Notes under the pieces: generated by a model
Database searches by the model: none
Seen by the model: only the letters and a program-made list of their open reading frames with translations
What the model was told of the DNA's origin: nothing
Part shown: piece after piece, positions 1 to 10,900 of the stretch
Layout of the letters: every line of letters starts with the position of its first letter
Position numbering within the stretch: position 1 is the first letter of the stretch
Made by a program: the position numbers and the translations under genes
DNA from: DASPKW01 sp038244055
GTDB taxonomy: Bacteria > Planctomycetota > Phycisphaerae > Tepidisphaerales > Tepidisphaeraceae
NCBI GenBank assembly: GCA_038244055.1
Contig: JBBRTW010000035.1
Location: forward strand, 1-26,490
DNA: 26,490 bases
Direction of reading: 5' to 3'

Positions 1-2
1 AG

Positions 3-1463
3 GAGCGGGCTGGTTCCGGTGTAATTGACGACCATGGCGTTGGTGTGGAGGTTGAGGTTGCCGGTGGGGCCGGTGATGCTAAGGGCGTTCACCGTGAGCA
101 CCTTGAGGGCCGCGCCGCTGATCTCGGCCGTGCCGCCATTCTGCACGATCAGCGACTTCACCGTCTGCGTGGCGGCTGCTTCGAAGGTGGCGGTGTTGGC
201 AACGGTCACACTCGAAGAACCGGCGATCGAGCCGGAGACGGCCAGGCGGCCGGCGGTGATGACCGTCGGGCCTGTATAACCCAGCGTGGTGTTGACGGTG
301 GTGGTGCCGCCGCCGACCTGGCTCAGGCCGCCGGTGCCGGTGATGGTGTTGGCGATGGTGACCGGATCGGAGTGGTTGAAGGCCACGATGCCGGGGCTGG
401 TGACGGTCACCGCGCCCAGGCCGAGTGTGCCGACCGTGGTGCCGTCGCCGACCTGCAACGTGCCGCCGGTGATGGTGGTGGCGTCGTAGGTGTTGGTGTT
501 GGTCAAAGTGAGGGTGCCAGCGCCGGACTTGGCCAGCGTGCTGGCGGCGTTGGTGATCGCGCTGGCGAAGGTCACGTTCTGGGAATTGGTGTCGATGCTG
601 ATCGGCTGGGCGGTCAGGTTGCTGAACCGGCCGGAGTAGTCGAACTGATTGGCGGCCGAGTATTGCAGTGTGCCGCCGGCGAAGCCGATCGAATTGGCGG
701 GCACGGCGGGGTTGCCGAGCGGGCCGGAGACGCCGGCGATTTCGGCCGAGCCGACGTTCAGCGTGCCGCCGTTGAGGAGCGTGCCGCCGGTGTAGGTATT
801 GGGGCCGTTCAGGAAGAGCGTGTTAGCGCCGACCTTGGTGAGCGACCGAGCCCCTCCGGACTGGCTGACGATGCCGTTGATGGTGATATCGCCGACGCCG
901 CCGATGGAGCTATCCGAGGCGAGGATGACGCCGGACAGCGTGGGCGTGATGACCGCGGTTCCGTTGGCGAAGGTCGGGGCCGAGGTGTAGCCCAATCCGG
1001 CGCTGGTCAGCGTGATGCTGTTGATCAGCAGACTGTTCGCATTGACGTTGGCGGTGGCCTGGGTGGTGGCGGGGCCGGAGAAGGTCAGGGAGGTCGGCAC
1101 GCTGGTGTATCCCGAGCCGGGGGCCACGGTGATTCCGGCGACGATCAGGTTGGTGAAAGAGCCGGTGCCGGTGGGGGCGGTGCCGGCGCCTCCGGTGCCG
1201 CCGGAGAAGGCGATGGTGGGGGCGGAGGTGAAGCCGCTGCCGGCGTTGGTGATGTTGATGCCGGTGACGACGCCGGCGGTGAGGATGGCGGTCGCGGTAG
1301 CGCCCGTGCCGCCGCCGCCGGAGATGGTGACGGTGGGGGCGACTGTGTAGACGATGGTTCCGCCGTTGATGCTGAAGGTGGAGGCGGTGACGCCCATCAA
1401 GGCGGTGACCGTGCCCGCGGTCGCGGGCGCGCCGCCGGCGACGGTTGCGGGGGCCACCGCCGA
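3..1463 (-). CDS. Autotransporter-associated beta-strand repeat protein, downstream piece (runs off the left edge)
   Basis: Directly after the TAG at 1464-1466 the same frame stays open for 487 codons to the window edge, which I checked by translating it codon by codon. It first encodes GxGY-type segments: GSGFTSAPTIAF, GSGYTSVPTSLTF and GLGYTSAPTF. These are followed by typical beta-strand passenger repeats such as LNGPNTYTGGTLLNGGTLNVG and LTNTNTYDATTITGGTLQVG. The stretch has no independent start with a ribosome binding site immediately after the stop, so it is read as the continuation of the giant protein. The C-terminus lies outside the window. It would show whether the protein ends in an outer-membrane autotransporter barrel or a PEP-CTERM-type sorting signal. 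Confidence 0.75.
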
Positions 1464-4400
1464 CTAGCCCGCGCCGGGCGTCGCCACGGTGAACGTGGAG
1501 GCCGTCAGGCTCAGATTCGCGGTGGCGGTGGCGCCGGTGCCGCCGCCGCCGGTGGCGCTCATGGTTGAGGATGCAGCGCCGGTGGCCGTGGTCAGGGCCG
1601 TATGGGCCACGCCCGAACTAATGCTCGCGGGGGCGGCATTGCTGTTGACCAGCGCGCCCGCGCCGGCGATCCCGGCGCCGTTGAGCGTGATGGTTTCGTT
1701 GACGGCGGTGTTGCCGTTGAGATCGAGGGCCGCGGCGTCGGTCACGATGGTTCCAGCGGCGGCCGCGGAAGTCACAACCCCGCCGAACCCGAGGCCGTTG
1801 TTGCTGCCGAGTCGAACGGTGCCGGCGGTGACATTCACCGGGCCGGTGAAAGTATTGCCCGCCAGTGTCAGCGTGCCGGTGGTGATCTTGCTCAGAGCCG
1901 CGCCGTTGTTGATCTGGTTGACGTTCTTGAGGGTGCCGGACTGGAAGTTGAGGGCGTCGATCGGCGTGGCGCTGCCAATATTGTGGCCGGTCATATCGAG
2001 CGTGCCGACGTCAAGGGTGATGGTTGTGGTGGCCGCGCCGCCGCCGTCGGTGATGTCGGCGCTGGTGGTGACGCTGCCACCGGTGATATTGAGGAGTCCG
2101 ACGGCGGTGCCGGCGCTGGCCTGGGAGGCGAGAACGAAAGACGCGCCGGTGACGGTCATCGTGCCGCCGCTGACGTTGATATTACCGGTGGAGACGCCGG
2201 TATTCGTTGCTCCCGTCTTGGATGCGCCGGCGATGGTGGAGAGGGTCAGGTTGCCGGCGGTCAGGTTGAGGTTGCTGGTGAGGTTGGATGCGAATGCGGC
2301 GGTGGCGGTGTTGGCCGCGATCGTCGTCGCGCCGGTCACCGTGAAATTGCCGCCGCCGATGTTCAGGGTCGCGGTGCTGGCGCTGTTGGCGGTGGGGATG
2401 GCGGAGCGGAGCCCGAGGCTCAGGGCGGCGGCGGTAAAGGTGCCGGTATCGAAGCTCACGACGCCGCTGGCGGAGCCGGTGTTTGCGATCGCGGTGTTGC
2501 CGATCACCAGCGAGTTGGCGGTGACATTCGCAACATGTCCGCGCAGATCAAGGGTGCCGGTGAAGCTGGCGCCGGTGCCGGTGTTGCTGAAGCCGACGGT
2601 GATGTTCGCGCCACCGGTGCCGGCTTTGTCGCTGAGGGTCAGCGTGCCGGGGGAGCCGGCCGTCTGCGCGGCGAATTTCACGGTTCCGTCAATCTTCGAG
2701 ATGCCGATGTTGATGGTGTCGGCAGCGATGACGTTGGTGCCCGTGCCCAGGGTGATGGAGCCGACGCCGCCGTTGCTTCCGTTGCTGTTGCCGACGTTGA
2801 TGGTCGTGGCAGCAATCGTGTTGGCGGTATTGGAGAGGATGAGTGCGCCGCCGGCATTCTGCCCAAAGGCGACGTTAAGGGTGGCGATCGGGGCGGCGAC
2901 GGTTCCGAGGTTGACGTTGGAGAGAGCCGATAGGTTGAGTGTGTTGGAGGTGGAGGAATTGAGCTGGACGCTGCTGGCGATGCCGACGGAGACGATCGCG
3001 GAGGGGTTGTTCACCACCAGTGAGCCGCCGCCATTGATGGTCAGCTTTGTGGTGGCGGTCTGGGTCGCGGTGCCGATGGACCAGCCGACGGTGATGCCGC
3101 CCGCGCCGGTGAGGGTCAGCGTCTTTCCGGCACCGATGGTGAGGATGTTGGCGGTGGCGGAATCGGTGCGCGCCACGATGGAGCCGACGGTGTTGGTGCT
3201 GGCGGTCAGATCGAGCGTGCCGGTGGTGGTCGTGGCGTTGGCGCTTCCGAAGGCCAGCGAGCCGGTGAGGGCGAACTGGTTATCGACCGCGGCGGTGACC
3301 GTTCCGGAATTGACCACGACCGAACCCGTTCCGGTGAAGAGGTTGGTCGCGGTGAGGGCGTAGTTGTCGGTGCGGTTGAAGACCATCGCGCCTGTGCCGG
3401 TCAGCGAGATGGCGTTGGGGCCAAAGGTTCCGGATGTAGCGCCGTCGCCGACGATGATCGAGCCGGCGGAGATGGTGGTGATGCCGGTATAGTTGTTTGC
3501 GACATTGAGGTTCAACGACCCGCTGCCCAGGTTGGAGACCGCGAGGTTGCCGGTGAGCGGGGCGGCCGAGAAGTCGGTGCCCTGCACGACCGCGTTGGTG
3601 CGGTTGACGGAAAAGGTGACTCCGCTTCCGAAGGTAATGTCGCTGCTGGGGGACAGAGAGCCGGTGGTGCCGGCGCTGCCGAGTTGGAGGCCCCCGGCGT
3701 TGATGATGGTGGGGCCGGTGTAGGTATTGGTGCCGGCGAGGATGAGATTACCGCCATTGAGCTTGGTGAGACCGCCCGAGGTGTTGGTCACAAAGCTGGC
3801 GGTTCCGAGCGTGGCGGGGGTGGTCGCGCCGCCGCCGAGGAGGGTGTAGGTCAGCGCATCCCCGGGCTGGTAGCCCGTTCCGGGGTTGGTGATAACGATG
3901 CTGCTGACAGCGCCGCCGCTGATCTGGGCGATGGCAGTTGCGCCCGTGCCGCTGCCGCCGGAGATGAGTACCGCCGGCGCGCCGACGTATCCCAAACCGC
4001 CGTCCGTGATGGCGATGTCGCTCACGCCCGAAGCGGCGGGCGCGAGAATCGGGGAGGCGACGGTGTAAGCGGCCACGCCGTTCATATCGATGTTCACGTT
4101 GGAGTAGGCGTACGCAGTGATGCCGGCCGCCACCGTGGTGCCAGTGGTGCCAACCTTGAGCGTTCCGCCGTTGAAGTTGAGGATGCTGGTGCCGTTGGCG
4201 TTCTTGACGATGTTGCCGGTGGTGAGGGTGCCGCCGCTGAGCAGGTTGATGGTGCTGTTGCCCTGATTGCCCGCCCCGGCGGTGCTGGAGGAAGTGTTGA
4301 CGGTGGTGGTGGTGAGGCCGGCGCTGGTGCTGCCCGCGCCGCCGATAGTTAACTGGCCTGTGGCGGTGGTGGCGGTAGTGGTGTTGATCGTCAGGCCGAT

Positions 4401-7400
4401 GTTGAACGAACCGGCCGGGTTGAGGTTGGTCATCTGGCCGGTGCCGGTGATGTACATGACGCCGACCGGACTTCCGCCCGTTGTTGAAACCGAGCCGCTG
4501 CTGACCAGCTCGATGCTGGCGCTGGACCCCGACCCGAGCGCCAGCCCGAGCGTCGAGGTGCCGCCAGAGAGATAGTAGAGGCTGACGTTGCTGCCCGTCG
4601 AGTTCGCCATGCGGAAGCGGGAGGTGTTACCCAGGTTGTTCTGGGTGAACGAGCCACCGCTCTGGTTATAAAAGCCGTAGGCCGAATTCGGCCCGGTGGC
4701 GGCCTGCGCCAGGAAGAACGCATCGGCGGCGACGGTGCCGCCGGTCTGGTTAATCACGCCGACGCCGCCCGTCGCATTGGCGACGTTCAGGCTGCCGTTG
4801 GCACCGGCGAGCGAATCGGTGGTCATGGTCATTCCCGGTCCGATATTCACGATCGAACTGCCGGTGCCGGAATTAACGCTGCCGACGTTGATGTTGAAGC
4901 CGGTGGTCGCGAAGCTACCCGTGCCGGTGAAGTTCAAGACCGTTTTCAAATCGACGGTATTGTTGGCACCAAGCCCGCCGGCGGTGTAGTTGCCGGAGAG
5001 ATTGACGACGCCGAGATTTGACGAAATGGTGCCCGTGTAGGCGGGGTTGGTTCCGCTCAGGACGAGCGTGCCGGGGCCGGTCTTGGTGAAGTTGCCCGCG
5101 CCGCTGATCGCGCCGGGCAGGGTCAGCGTGCCGGCCGCGATGGTGACGGTGGAAGCCGCGGCGAAGGTGACGCCGCCAGCGCCCAAGTTCATGTCCTTGG
5201 AGTTGGTGAAGGTAATGGCCCCGCTGAGGACGACGGGGTTGTTGTTCAGCGTCATGGCGACGCCGCTGGTGTTGTCGATGGTGACGTCGGTGGCGGTGAA
5301 AGTGCCGGTGCCAATCGCATTGACGTGCCCGAGATTCAGGCTGCCGCCGGTGAAGTTCAAGCCGCCGGTGAAGGTGTTGTTCCCGTTGAGCGTCATCGAC
5401 CCCAGGCCGGTCTTGGTGAGGCTCGAGGCTCCGCCGATGACGCCGCCAAAGGTGAGCGTGTTGGCGGCGAGGCTGACGGTCGGGTTGTTGGTAAGGGTGA
5501 CGGCTCCGGTGCCGAAGGCGAGGCTCTTTGTGCCGGTGAAGGTGAAGTCGCCGGCGATGCTGATGGCGTTGTTGCTGGTCATCGCGATGTCGGCCGCCGA
5601 GGCATTGTCGATGGTGGTGCCCGCGCCGATGGCGAGGGTGCCAGTGCCCAGGGCGGTGGCGCTGTTGATCTGCAGGCTGCCCGCCGTGAGCGTGATATTG
5701 CCCGCGCCGGTGTTGTTGCCGCCGAGGATCAGGGTTCCGGCGCCGGTCTTTTTGACGTTAGCGCCGAAGTTGACGTTGCCGGTGATGGCGAGCGTGCTGG
5801 TGGCGTCGGTGACGCTCCAGGTCTGTGAAGGCGAGAGCGTGTTGCTGAGGGCCATCGGTGCGGTGATCGTCGCGCTGCCCCCGCCGGCGAGGATGGCGAT
5901 GCCGCCCGAGCTGCTGGCGGGCTTGAGGGTCAGCGTGCCGCTGGTGCCCTGGTCGATGGAGACGGTCGAGACGGCGGGCGAGCCAGCGCCGTTGAACTGC
6001 AGGCTGTCGACGGTGACGTTCCCATCGAGCGTCGTCGTCACGCCGGGGCCCACGACTCCGGAGGTGTTGAAGATGACCGTTTCAGTCGCCAGCGGAGTGT
6101 GCCCGGCGGGGGTAAGGCCGGCCGGGTCGGAGGTGAAGTTGCCGGCGGTCGCCCAGGAGTTGCCGGCCGCGCCGCCCCAGTAGATCGGAGTGTAGGCGGC
6201 CGTGAGCAGGCTGACGGTCGTGCCATTGTTGCTGATGGCGTAGTTGAAGCCCAGCGGCGCGCTGCCGAGGCCGAAATTAACGCCGGCCAGGCCGCCGAGG
6301 GTGGAACTGGAGAGCAGGGTGTAGTTGCCGCCGGCCAGCGCCCCGAGGTTGAAGAAGTTCAGCGTGATCGCGCTGCCCGGCGTGACCGAGGCGGTGTTGT
6401 AGATCACCTGATCGCTCGAGCCGGGGGCACCGAGATCGAAGCCGAGATTCGCGCCGCTGGCGAGGGTGAGCGATCCGGTTCCCGCGAGGGTCAGCACGTC
6501 CGCGGCACCGTTCTGGAACGAAAGGTTGCCCGCCGCGGCGACGTTGATCGATCCGATGCCGTTGGTGCCGTATCCGCCCATGAGGGTGCCGCCGTTGACG
6601 ACGACGCCCGCAGTGCCCAGCGCACCCGGCGAAGTGAGCTGCAGAACGCCGGGGCCCGTCTTGATGAGGTTGCCGCCGGTGCTGGTCACGGTGCCGATGG
6701 TCAGGGTGCCGGTCGAACTGGCCACGTTCACGGTGCCGCTGCTCGCGCCGATGGCGAGGGGGCGGCCGAGGTCGTTGGTGCCGGTGGCTGTGTAGCTGAT
6801 GCTGCCGCCGCTGAGGTTGACGACGGTCGAGTTGCCCAGCGGGCCGCTCGAAGCCGGGGAGGTCGCGAATGCGACCGTGCCGGCGCTGACGTTGAGCGGG
6901 CCGGCGAATGTGCTGGCGCCGCTGAGGGTCTGGGTGCCCGTGCCGATCTTGGTCACGGTGAGCGTACCGCCGTTGTTCTGGAGGATGCCGCTGAAGCTTG
7001 CGGTGGCGTTATTGTCGCCGAGCGTCAGGGTCGGCGTGCCGGTTCCCGCCTCCACCGTGCCGCTGCCGTTGAGGCCATTGATCGTTTCGTCGAATCCCGC
7101 GAGATTGAGCATGCCGATGCCCGAGGCGTTCGAGTTGATGATGACATCGCCTTTGCCGGCCCCGTTGGGGATCTGATCGGCGGCGGCCAGGTTGAGCGTT
7201 GCCGATTTTCCATTGGCGGCGTTGAGGTTGATGACGGTGTTGCCCGAGTAGTTATTGAGATTCGGGCTGGCGCTGTTCAAAATGACGTTAAAGGAGGTGG
7301 CGGCGGCGGCGAGCGAGGTGATGTCGAGCACCACGCCATTGGCCCCGGTGATCTGGTTGTTAACGGTGATGATTCCGCCCGAGCCGCTGTTGGAGGTGAA

Positions 7401-7913
7401 GGTCGCCGGAGCCAGGTTGGCGGTGATGACGCCGTTGAGCGTGGCGGCCGCATCGGCGCGGAGGCCGACCCGGTCGGTGCCCAGGGCGGTGTTGAAGACG
7501 ATCGGATTGTTGAGCGTGGCGGCAACGGCGAAGAAGAGGCCCGCCTTATCGGTGTTGTCCTGCCCGATGATGATCGGGCCGGTGCCCAGGGCCGCGACGA
7601 CCGGGGCTCCGCTGATGTCGAGGCGCGTGCCGGCCCCGCTGCTCGCCAGCACGATGCCGCCGGAGAAGGTGTTGCCGGTGTTGGTCAGCGAGAACGTAGC
7701 GCCCAGATTGGCGTTGGTGAGAATCACCTGCGTCTTGCGGGTGGGGCCATCGGTAATCAGGGCGGGAATGGAAGCGGTGGTCGAGGCCGTCGCGACGAAA
7801 AGCGCATCGGTCAGCGCCGGGCTGCCGGGAGTCGTCGCGGTGGATGCCCCGGCGCTCGTGCCCGTGTTGGTGATGATGTTGGTGGCGGTGTTGGTGAGAG
7901 AGCCGATGGTCAC
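1464..7913 (-). CDS. Autotransporter-associated beta-strand repeat protein, middle piece
   Basis: This 2,149-codon stretch continues the giant repeat protein. Its nominal start is a GTG at 7911-7913 that overlaps the preceding TGA as GTGA. There is no Shine-Dalgarno sequence before it and no signal peptide after it. The same frame already encodes recognisable repeat protein upstream of the GTG, from about 7976, so the start is probably not used. Passenger repeats of the form GxGTLxLxGxNTYTGxTxxxAGxLxLG recur throughout. A YWGG...SW module start lies near 6180, and GxGY segments lie near 3840-4060. No cysteine was found. The piece ends at a TAG (1464-1466) in the position of an aromatic residue of a GxGY segment. 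The section at about 1640-3400 is clearly paralogous to 9540-11010. Confidence 0.8.
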   Translation of the reverse strand: MTIGSLTNTATNIITNTGTSAGASTATTPGSPALTDALFVATASTTASIPALITDGPTRKTQVILTNANLGATFSLTNTGNTFSGGIVLASSGAGTRLDISGAPVVAALGTGPIIIGQDNTDKAGLFFAVAATLNNPIVFNTALGTDRVGLRADAAATLNGVITANLAPATFTSNSGSGGIITVNNQITGANGVVLDITSLAAAATSFNVILNSASPNLNNYSGNTVINLNAANGKSATLNLAAADQIPNGAGKGDVIINSNASGIGMLNLAGFDETINGLNGSGTVEAGTGTPTLTLGDNNATASFSGILQNNGGTLTVTKIGTGTQTLSGASTFAGPLNVSAGTVAFATSPASSGPLGNSTVVNLSGGSISYTATGTNDLGRPLAIGASSGTVNVASSTGTLTIGTVTSTGGNLIKTGPGVLQLTSPGALGTAGVVVNGGTLMGGYGTNGIGSINVAAAGNLSFQNGAADVLTLAGTGSLTLASGANLGFDLGAPGSSDQVIYNTASVTPGSAITLNFFNLGALAGGNYTLLSSSTLGGLAGVNFGLGSAPLGFNYAISNNGTTVSLLTAAYTPIYWGGAAGNSWATAGNFTSDPAGLTPAGHTPLATETVIFNTSGVVGPGVTTTLDGNVTVDSLQFNGAGSPAVSTVSIDQGTSGTLTLKPASSSGGIAILAGGGSATITAPMALSNTLSPSQTWSVTDATSTLAITGNVNFGANVKKTGAGTLILGGNNTGAGNITLTAGSLQINSATALGTGTLAIGAGTTIDNASAADIAMTSNNAISIAGDFTFTGTKSLAFGTGAVTLTNNPTVSLAANTLTFGGVIGGASSLTKTGLGSMTLNGNNTFTGGLNFTGGSLNLGHVNAIGTGTFTATDVTIDNTSGVAMTLNNNPVVLSGAITFTNSKDMNLGAGGVTFAAASTVTIAAGTLTLPGAISGAGNFTKTGPGTLVLSGTNPAYTGTISSNLGVVNLSGNYTAGGLGANNTVDLKTVLNFTGTGSFATTGFNINVGSVNSGTGSSIVNIGPGMTMTTDSLAGANGSLNVANATGGVGVINQTGGTVAADAFFLAQAATGPNSAYGFYNQSGGSFTQNNLGNTSRFRMANSTGSNVSLYYLSGGTSTLGLALGSGSSASIELVSSGSVSTTGGSPVGVMYITGTGQMTNLNPAGSFNIGLTINTTTATTATGQLTIGGAGSTSAGLTTTTVNTSSSTAGAGNQGNSTINLLSGGTLTTGNIVKNANGTSILNFNGGTLKVGTTGTTVAAGITAYAYSNVNIDMNGVAAYTVASPILAPAASGVSDIAITDGGLGYVGAPAVLISGGSGTGATAIAQISGGAVSSIVITNPGTGYQPGDALTYTLLGGGATTPATLGTASFVTNTSGGLTKLNGGNLILAGTNTYTGPTIINAGGLQLGSAGTTGSLSPSSDITFGSGVTFSVNRTNAVVQGTDFSAAPLTGNLAVSNLGSGSLNLNVANNYTGITTISAGSIIVGDGATSGTFGPNAISLTGTGAMVFNRTDNYALTATNLFTGTGSVVVNSGTVTAAVDNQFALTGSLAFGSANATTTTGTLDLTASTNTVGSIVARTDSATANILTIGAGKTLTLTGAGGITVGWSIGTATQTATTKLTINGGGSLVVNNPSAIVSVGIASSVQLNSSTSNTLNLSALSNVNLGTVAAPIATLNVAFGQNAGGALILSNTANTIAATTINVGNSNGSNGGVGSITLGTGTNVIAADTINIGISKIDGTVKFAAQTAGSPGTLTLSDKAGTGGANITVGFSNTGTGASFTGTLDLRGHVANVTANSLVIGNTAIANTGSASGVVSFDTGTFTAAALSLGLRSAIPTANSASTATLNIGGGNFTVTGATTIAANTATAAFASNLTSNLNLTAGNLTLSTIAGASKTGATNTGVSTGNINVSGGTMTVTGASFVLASQASAGTAVGLLNITGGSVTTSADITDGGGAATTTITLDVGTLDMTGHNIGSATPIDALNFQSGTLKNVNQINNGAALSKITTGTLTLAGNTFTGPVNVTAGTVRLGSNNGLGFGGVVTSAAAAGTIVTDAAALDLNGNTAVNETITLNGAGIAGAGALVNSNAAPASISSGVAHTALTTATGAASSTMSATGGGGTGATATANLSLTASTFTVATPGAG
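1640..3400 (-). repeat. Internal paralogous module, copy 2
   Basis: Second copy of the module at 9540-11010. The landmarks are ILTIGAGKT, LSNTANTIAATTINVGN, LGTGTNVIAADTINIG, QTAGSPGTLTL, DKAGTGGANITV, TLDLRGHVA and VSFDTGTFT, in the same order. The copies differ by many substitutions and by inserted segments, so the duplication is old. Confidence 0.75.
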
Positions 7914-10900
7914 GCTGTTGCCGAAGAGATCGAGCGTGCCGGTTCCGGCGAGCGTGACGTTGTTGGCGGCGGTGACGCGGTGGCGCTGCCGAACTGGAGC
8001 GTGCCGCCGGTGTTGACGGTGATCGGCGTCGCGCCGTTGGTGCCGACCAGGCGAAGGATGCCGGCGTTGACCGTGGTTGCGCCGGTGTAGGTATTGGCGC
8101 CGGACAGCGCCTGCACGCCGGTGCCGACCTTGGTAATGCCCAGGGTGGCTGCGCCGCCGTTCTGAATCGAGCCGGCGAAGTCGGCCGGGCTGGCGGAGGT
8201 GCCGAAATTGTCGCTGCCGACGGTGAGCGTGGTGGCGGTGGTGGCGTTGCCGTTGTTGACGATGCCGGCTCCGCCGACGAGCGAGCCGATGGCCTGCGAG
8301 AAGCCCGCGGCCGCGGTGCTGGTGCTGAGGGTGCCGTTAACGGTCCACTGGGTGTTCAGGGAGAAGGCGTTGGTCGAGCCACCCTGGACGATGGTGTTGG
8401 CGCCAATGGTGGTCGGGCCGCTGTAGGTGCTGGTGCCTGATGCGGGGGAGAGAATGAACGGAGCGGTGCCGGCGGAGCTGGTGAAGGTCAGGCCGTTGGC
8501 GACGACGCCGGAGATCGGGCCGCTCACGGTCAGGCTGGAGGCGGTACCGGCGCCGGGGGTGCTGCTGTCGACCGTCCAGGTCTGGGGCGCGCCCAGCACA
8601 ACCGGCGCGGAGATCGTGACCGCGCCCGCGCCTTGAGCAAGGGTGAGGCCCGCGGTCGCGGCGCTGGGGGCGATGGTGAGCGAGTTACCGGGGAAAAGAC
8701 CCGCGGCGATCGAGGTCGAGCTGACGCCCGTGGGGACGGCGGTGAACTGGATGTCGTTGACCGTGTAGTTGGCCTCGAGCGTCGTCGCGAAGGTCGGGCC
8801 GACGGCGCTGGACGCACTGAAGATCACGGTGCTGTTGCCGGCGGGATTGGCGCCGGCGTTGATCGTGCCGGCGAGATCCTTGGACCAGTTGCTGCTGGTC
8901 CCGCTGAAGGCGGACCAACTGTTGTTGACGCCGCCGCGCCAATACATGCTGCCCGCGACGGAGGCCGGGGTCACGACAAGCTGCACCAGCGAACCGCTGG
9001 TGTTCAGCGCATAGCTGAAGCCGCCGGGCGCTGACACCAGGTTGTACGTGGCGGTGTTCAAGCCGCTGGCGGCCGTGATCAGGTTGTACGTCGATGCGGT
9101 CCCGAAACCGGGAAGATTGCTGATGCTGAGGTTGATCGTGTTGGCGGTGGTGGCGGCAACGGCGGTGTTGATCGAGTCGGACCCGGCGGTGTTGACGCCC
9201 AGATCCAGCCCGAGGGTCGTCGTGCCGGCACCGACGCCAAGACTGAGCGCTGTCAGGCTGGGGAGCGGGGCGGCGGTGTTGCTGATCATGCTCAATCCAG
9301 CGCCGCCGGCCACGCTGAGGCTGGCGGTGTTGGCGATCGAGCCCACATTGAGCGTACCCGCGCTGACGATCGTAGCGCCCGTGTAAGTGCTGGCGCCGGC
9401 GATGGTGATGATGCCCGTTCCGACCTTGGTCAGGGCGAGAGTGCCGCCGGTGCCCGTGTTGTTGACGACGGCCCCGCCGAAGACGCCGGCACCGTTGTTG
9501 TTTCCGACGGTCAGGAGCTTGTTGGTGGCGGCCAGGTTGTTGGCGATGGTCCCGCCAGCGCCCGTGAGGGTGCCGACGCCGAGGTCATTGCCGTTGACAT
9601 CGAGCAGGCCGGCGTTGACGGTGAGCGTGCTGTTGACGGGTCCGAGCGTGCTTCCGACGCCAATTTGCAGCGTGCCCGAATTGAGCGTGGTGCCGCCGGT
9701 ATAAGCGTTGGTGCCCGTGAGGACTACCGTGCCAGTGGCGGAGACGGTGACGGGTGTCGCACCGGCATTGAACTGCGCCAGATTCTTCAGCGTGCCGGCG
9801 AAGAGATTGAGGTTGTCGACACGCACGGCCGCGCCGATGGTTTTGCCGGTCATGTCCAGGACCGCATTGGCGCCGTTGAGGGTGATGGTCGAGGTGACGG
9901 CGCCGGCGGCGCCAGCGCCCTCCAGGATGTTCACGTTGGAGGTGAAGGTTCCGCCTGTGATGTTCAGGGTTGCGTTGGATGTTCCGGCAGTGGCCTGCGA
10001 TCCGAGCGTGAAAGCGGTGTTGACTGTGAACGCGCCGCCGCCGACGTTCAGAGTGGCATTTGCGCTCGCGACGCCCGCCGCAGTCTTGGGGGCCATGTTG
10101 ACAGTTGCGACGGTGAAAGTGCCGGCGTCGAAGCTGACGGTACCGGTGACGCCACCGGTGCTCGTGCCGTTGGTTTGGGCGATCAGCAGAGTACCGGCGT
10201 TGATCGTGGCAACGTGACCGCGGAGATCGAGCGTGCCGACCGACCCGCCGCCCGTGGCGACGGCATTGATATTGGCCACGGTGATGTTGGCCGCGCCGGT
10301 GCCGGCCTTATTAGTGATCGTCACGGTGCCGGGGCTGCCGGCGGTCTGGGATGCGAAATTGAGCATCCCCGGGCCGGTGTTCTTGCCGCGGCCGATGTTG
10401 ATCGTGTCCGCTTGAATGATATTGGCGCCGGTTCCCAAGGTCAGCAGGCCGGTGCCCCGCCCGTTGTTACCGCCGGTATCGCCCAGCGTCAGCGTCGTGG
10501 CAATCAGCGTATTGGTTGTGTTCGAAAGGAGTACGGTGCCGGGGCCCTGGGTATTGCCGCCGACGCCGACCCTGAAGTCCGTTACGTTGGCGGTGAAGGC
10601 GCCCACGCCCGTCAGGTCGAGAATCGGCGCGCTCCAGTATCCGGCGTTGGTGGCGGCCTGATTGATGCCGACATTCACCGTCGCGCCGGTGATTGAAAAG
10701 GTACCCGGCCCGCTGACGGTCAGATTCGATTGGGTCGCTCCGGCTCCACCGCCGGCATCGTAGCCCATCGTCAGGCCGCCGGTGGTGAGGAATGTCTTGC
10801 CGGCGCCGATCGTGATCGTGTTGGGCGTGGCGTTGTTGGTGACGACGATCAGGTTGGTCGCCGTAACGCTGCTGGGGACGGTGCTCAAGTCGACGGCGCT

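Noticed and set aside
7910..7913. GTGA stop/start overlap that could be read as translational coupling of two genes.
   Set aside because: The second frame already encodes repeat protein upstream of the GTG, there is no Shine-Dalgarno sequence, and a one-base shift joins the two frames perfectly. A frameshift explains it better.
45..8090. Long plus-strand ORFs opposite the giant gene (507, 624, 443 and 663 codons, among others).
   Set aside because: They are mirror images of GC-rich repeat codons (ACC/GGC/GCC rarely give stops on the other strand). Their products are low-complexity Val/Pro/Ala or Gly/Arg/Asp strings with no domain, signal peptide or ribosome binding site.
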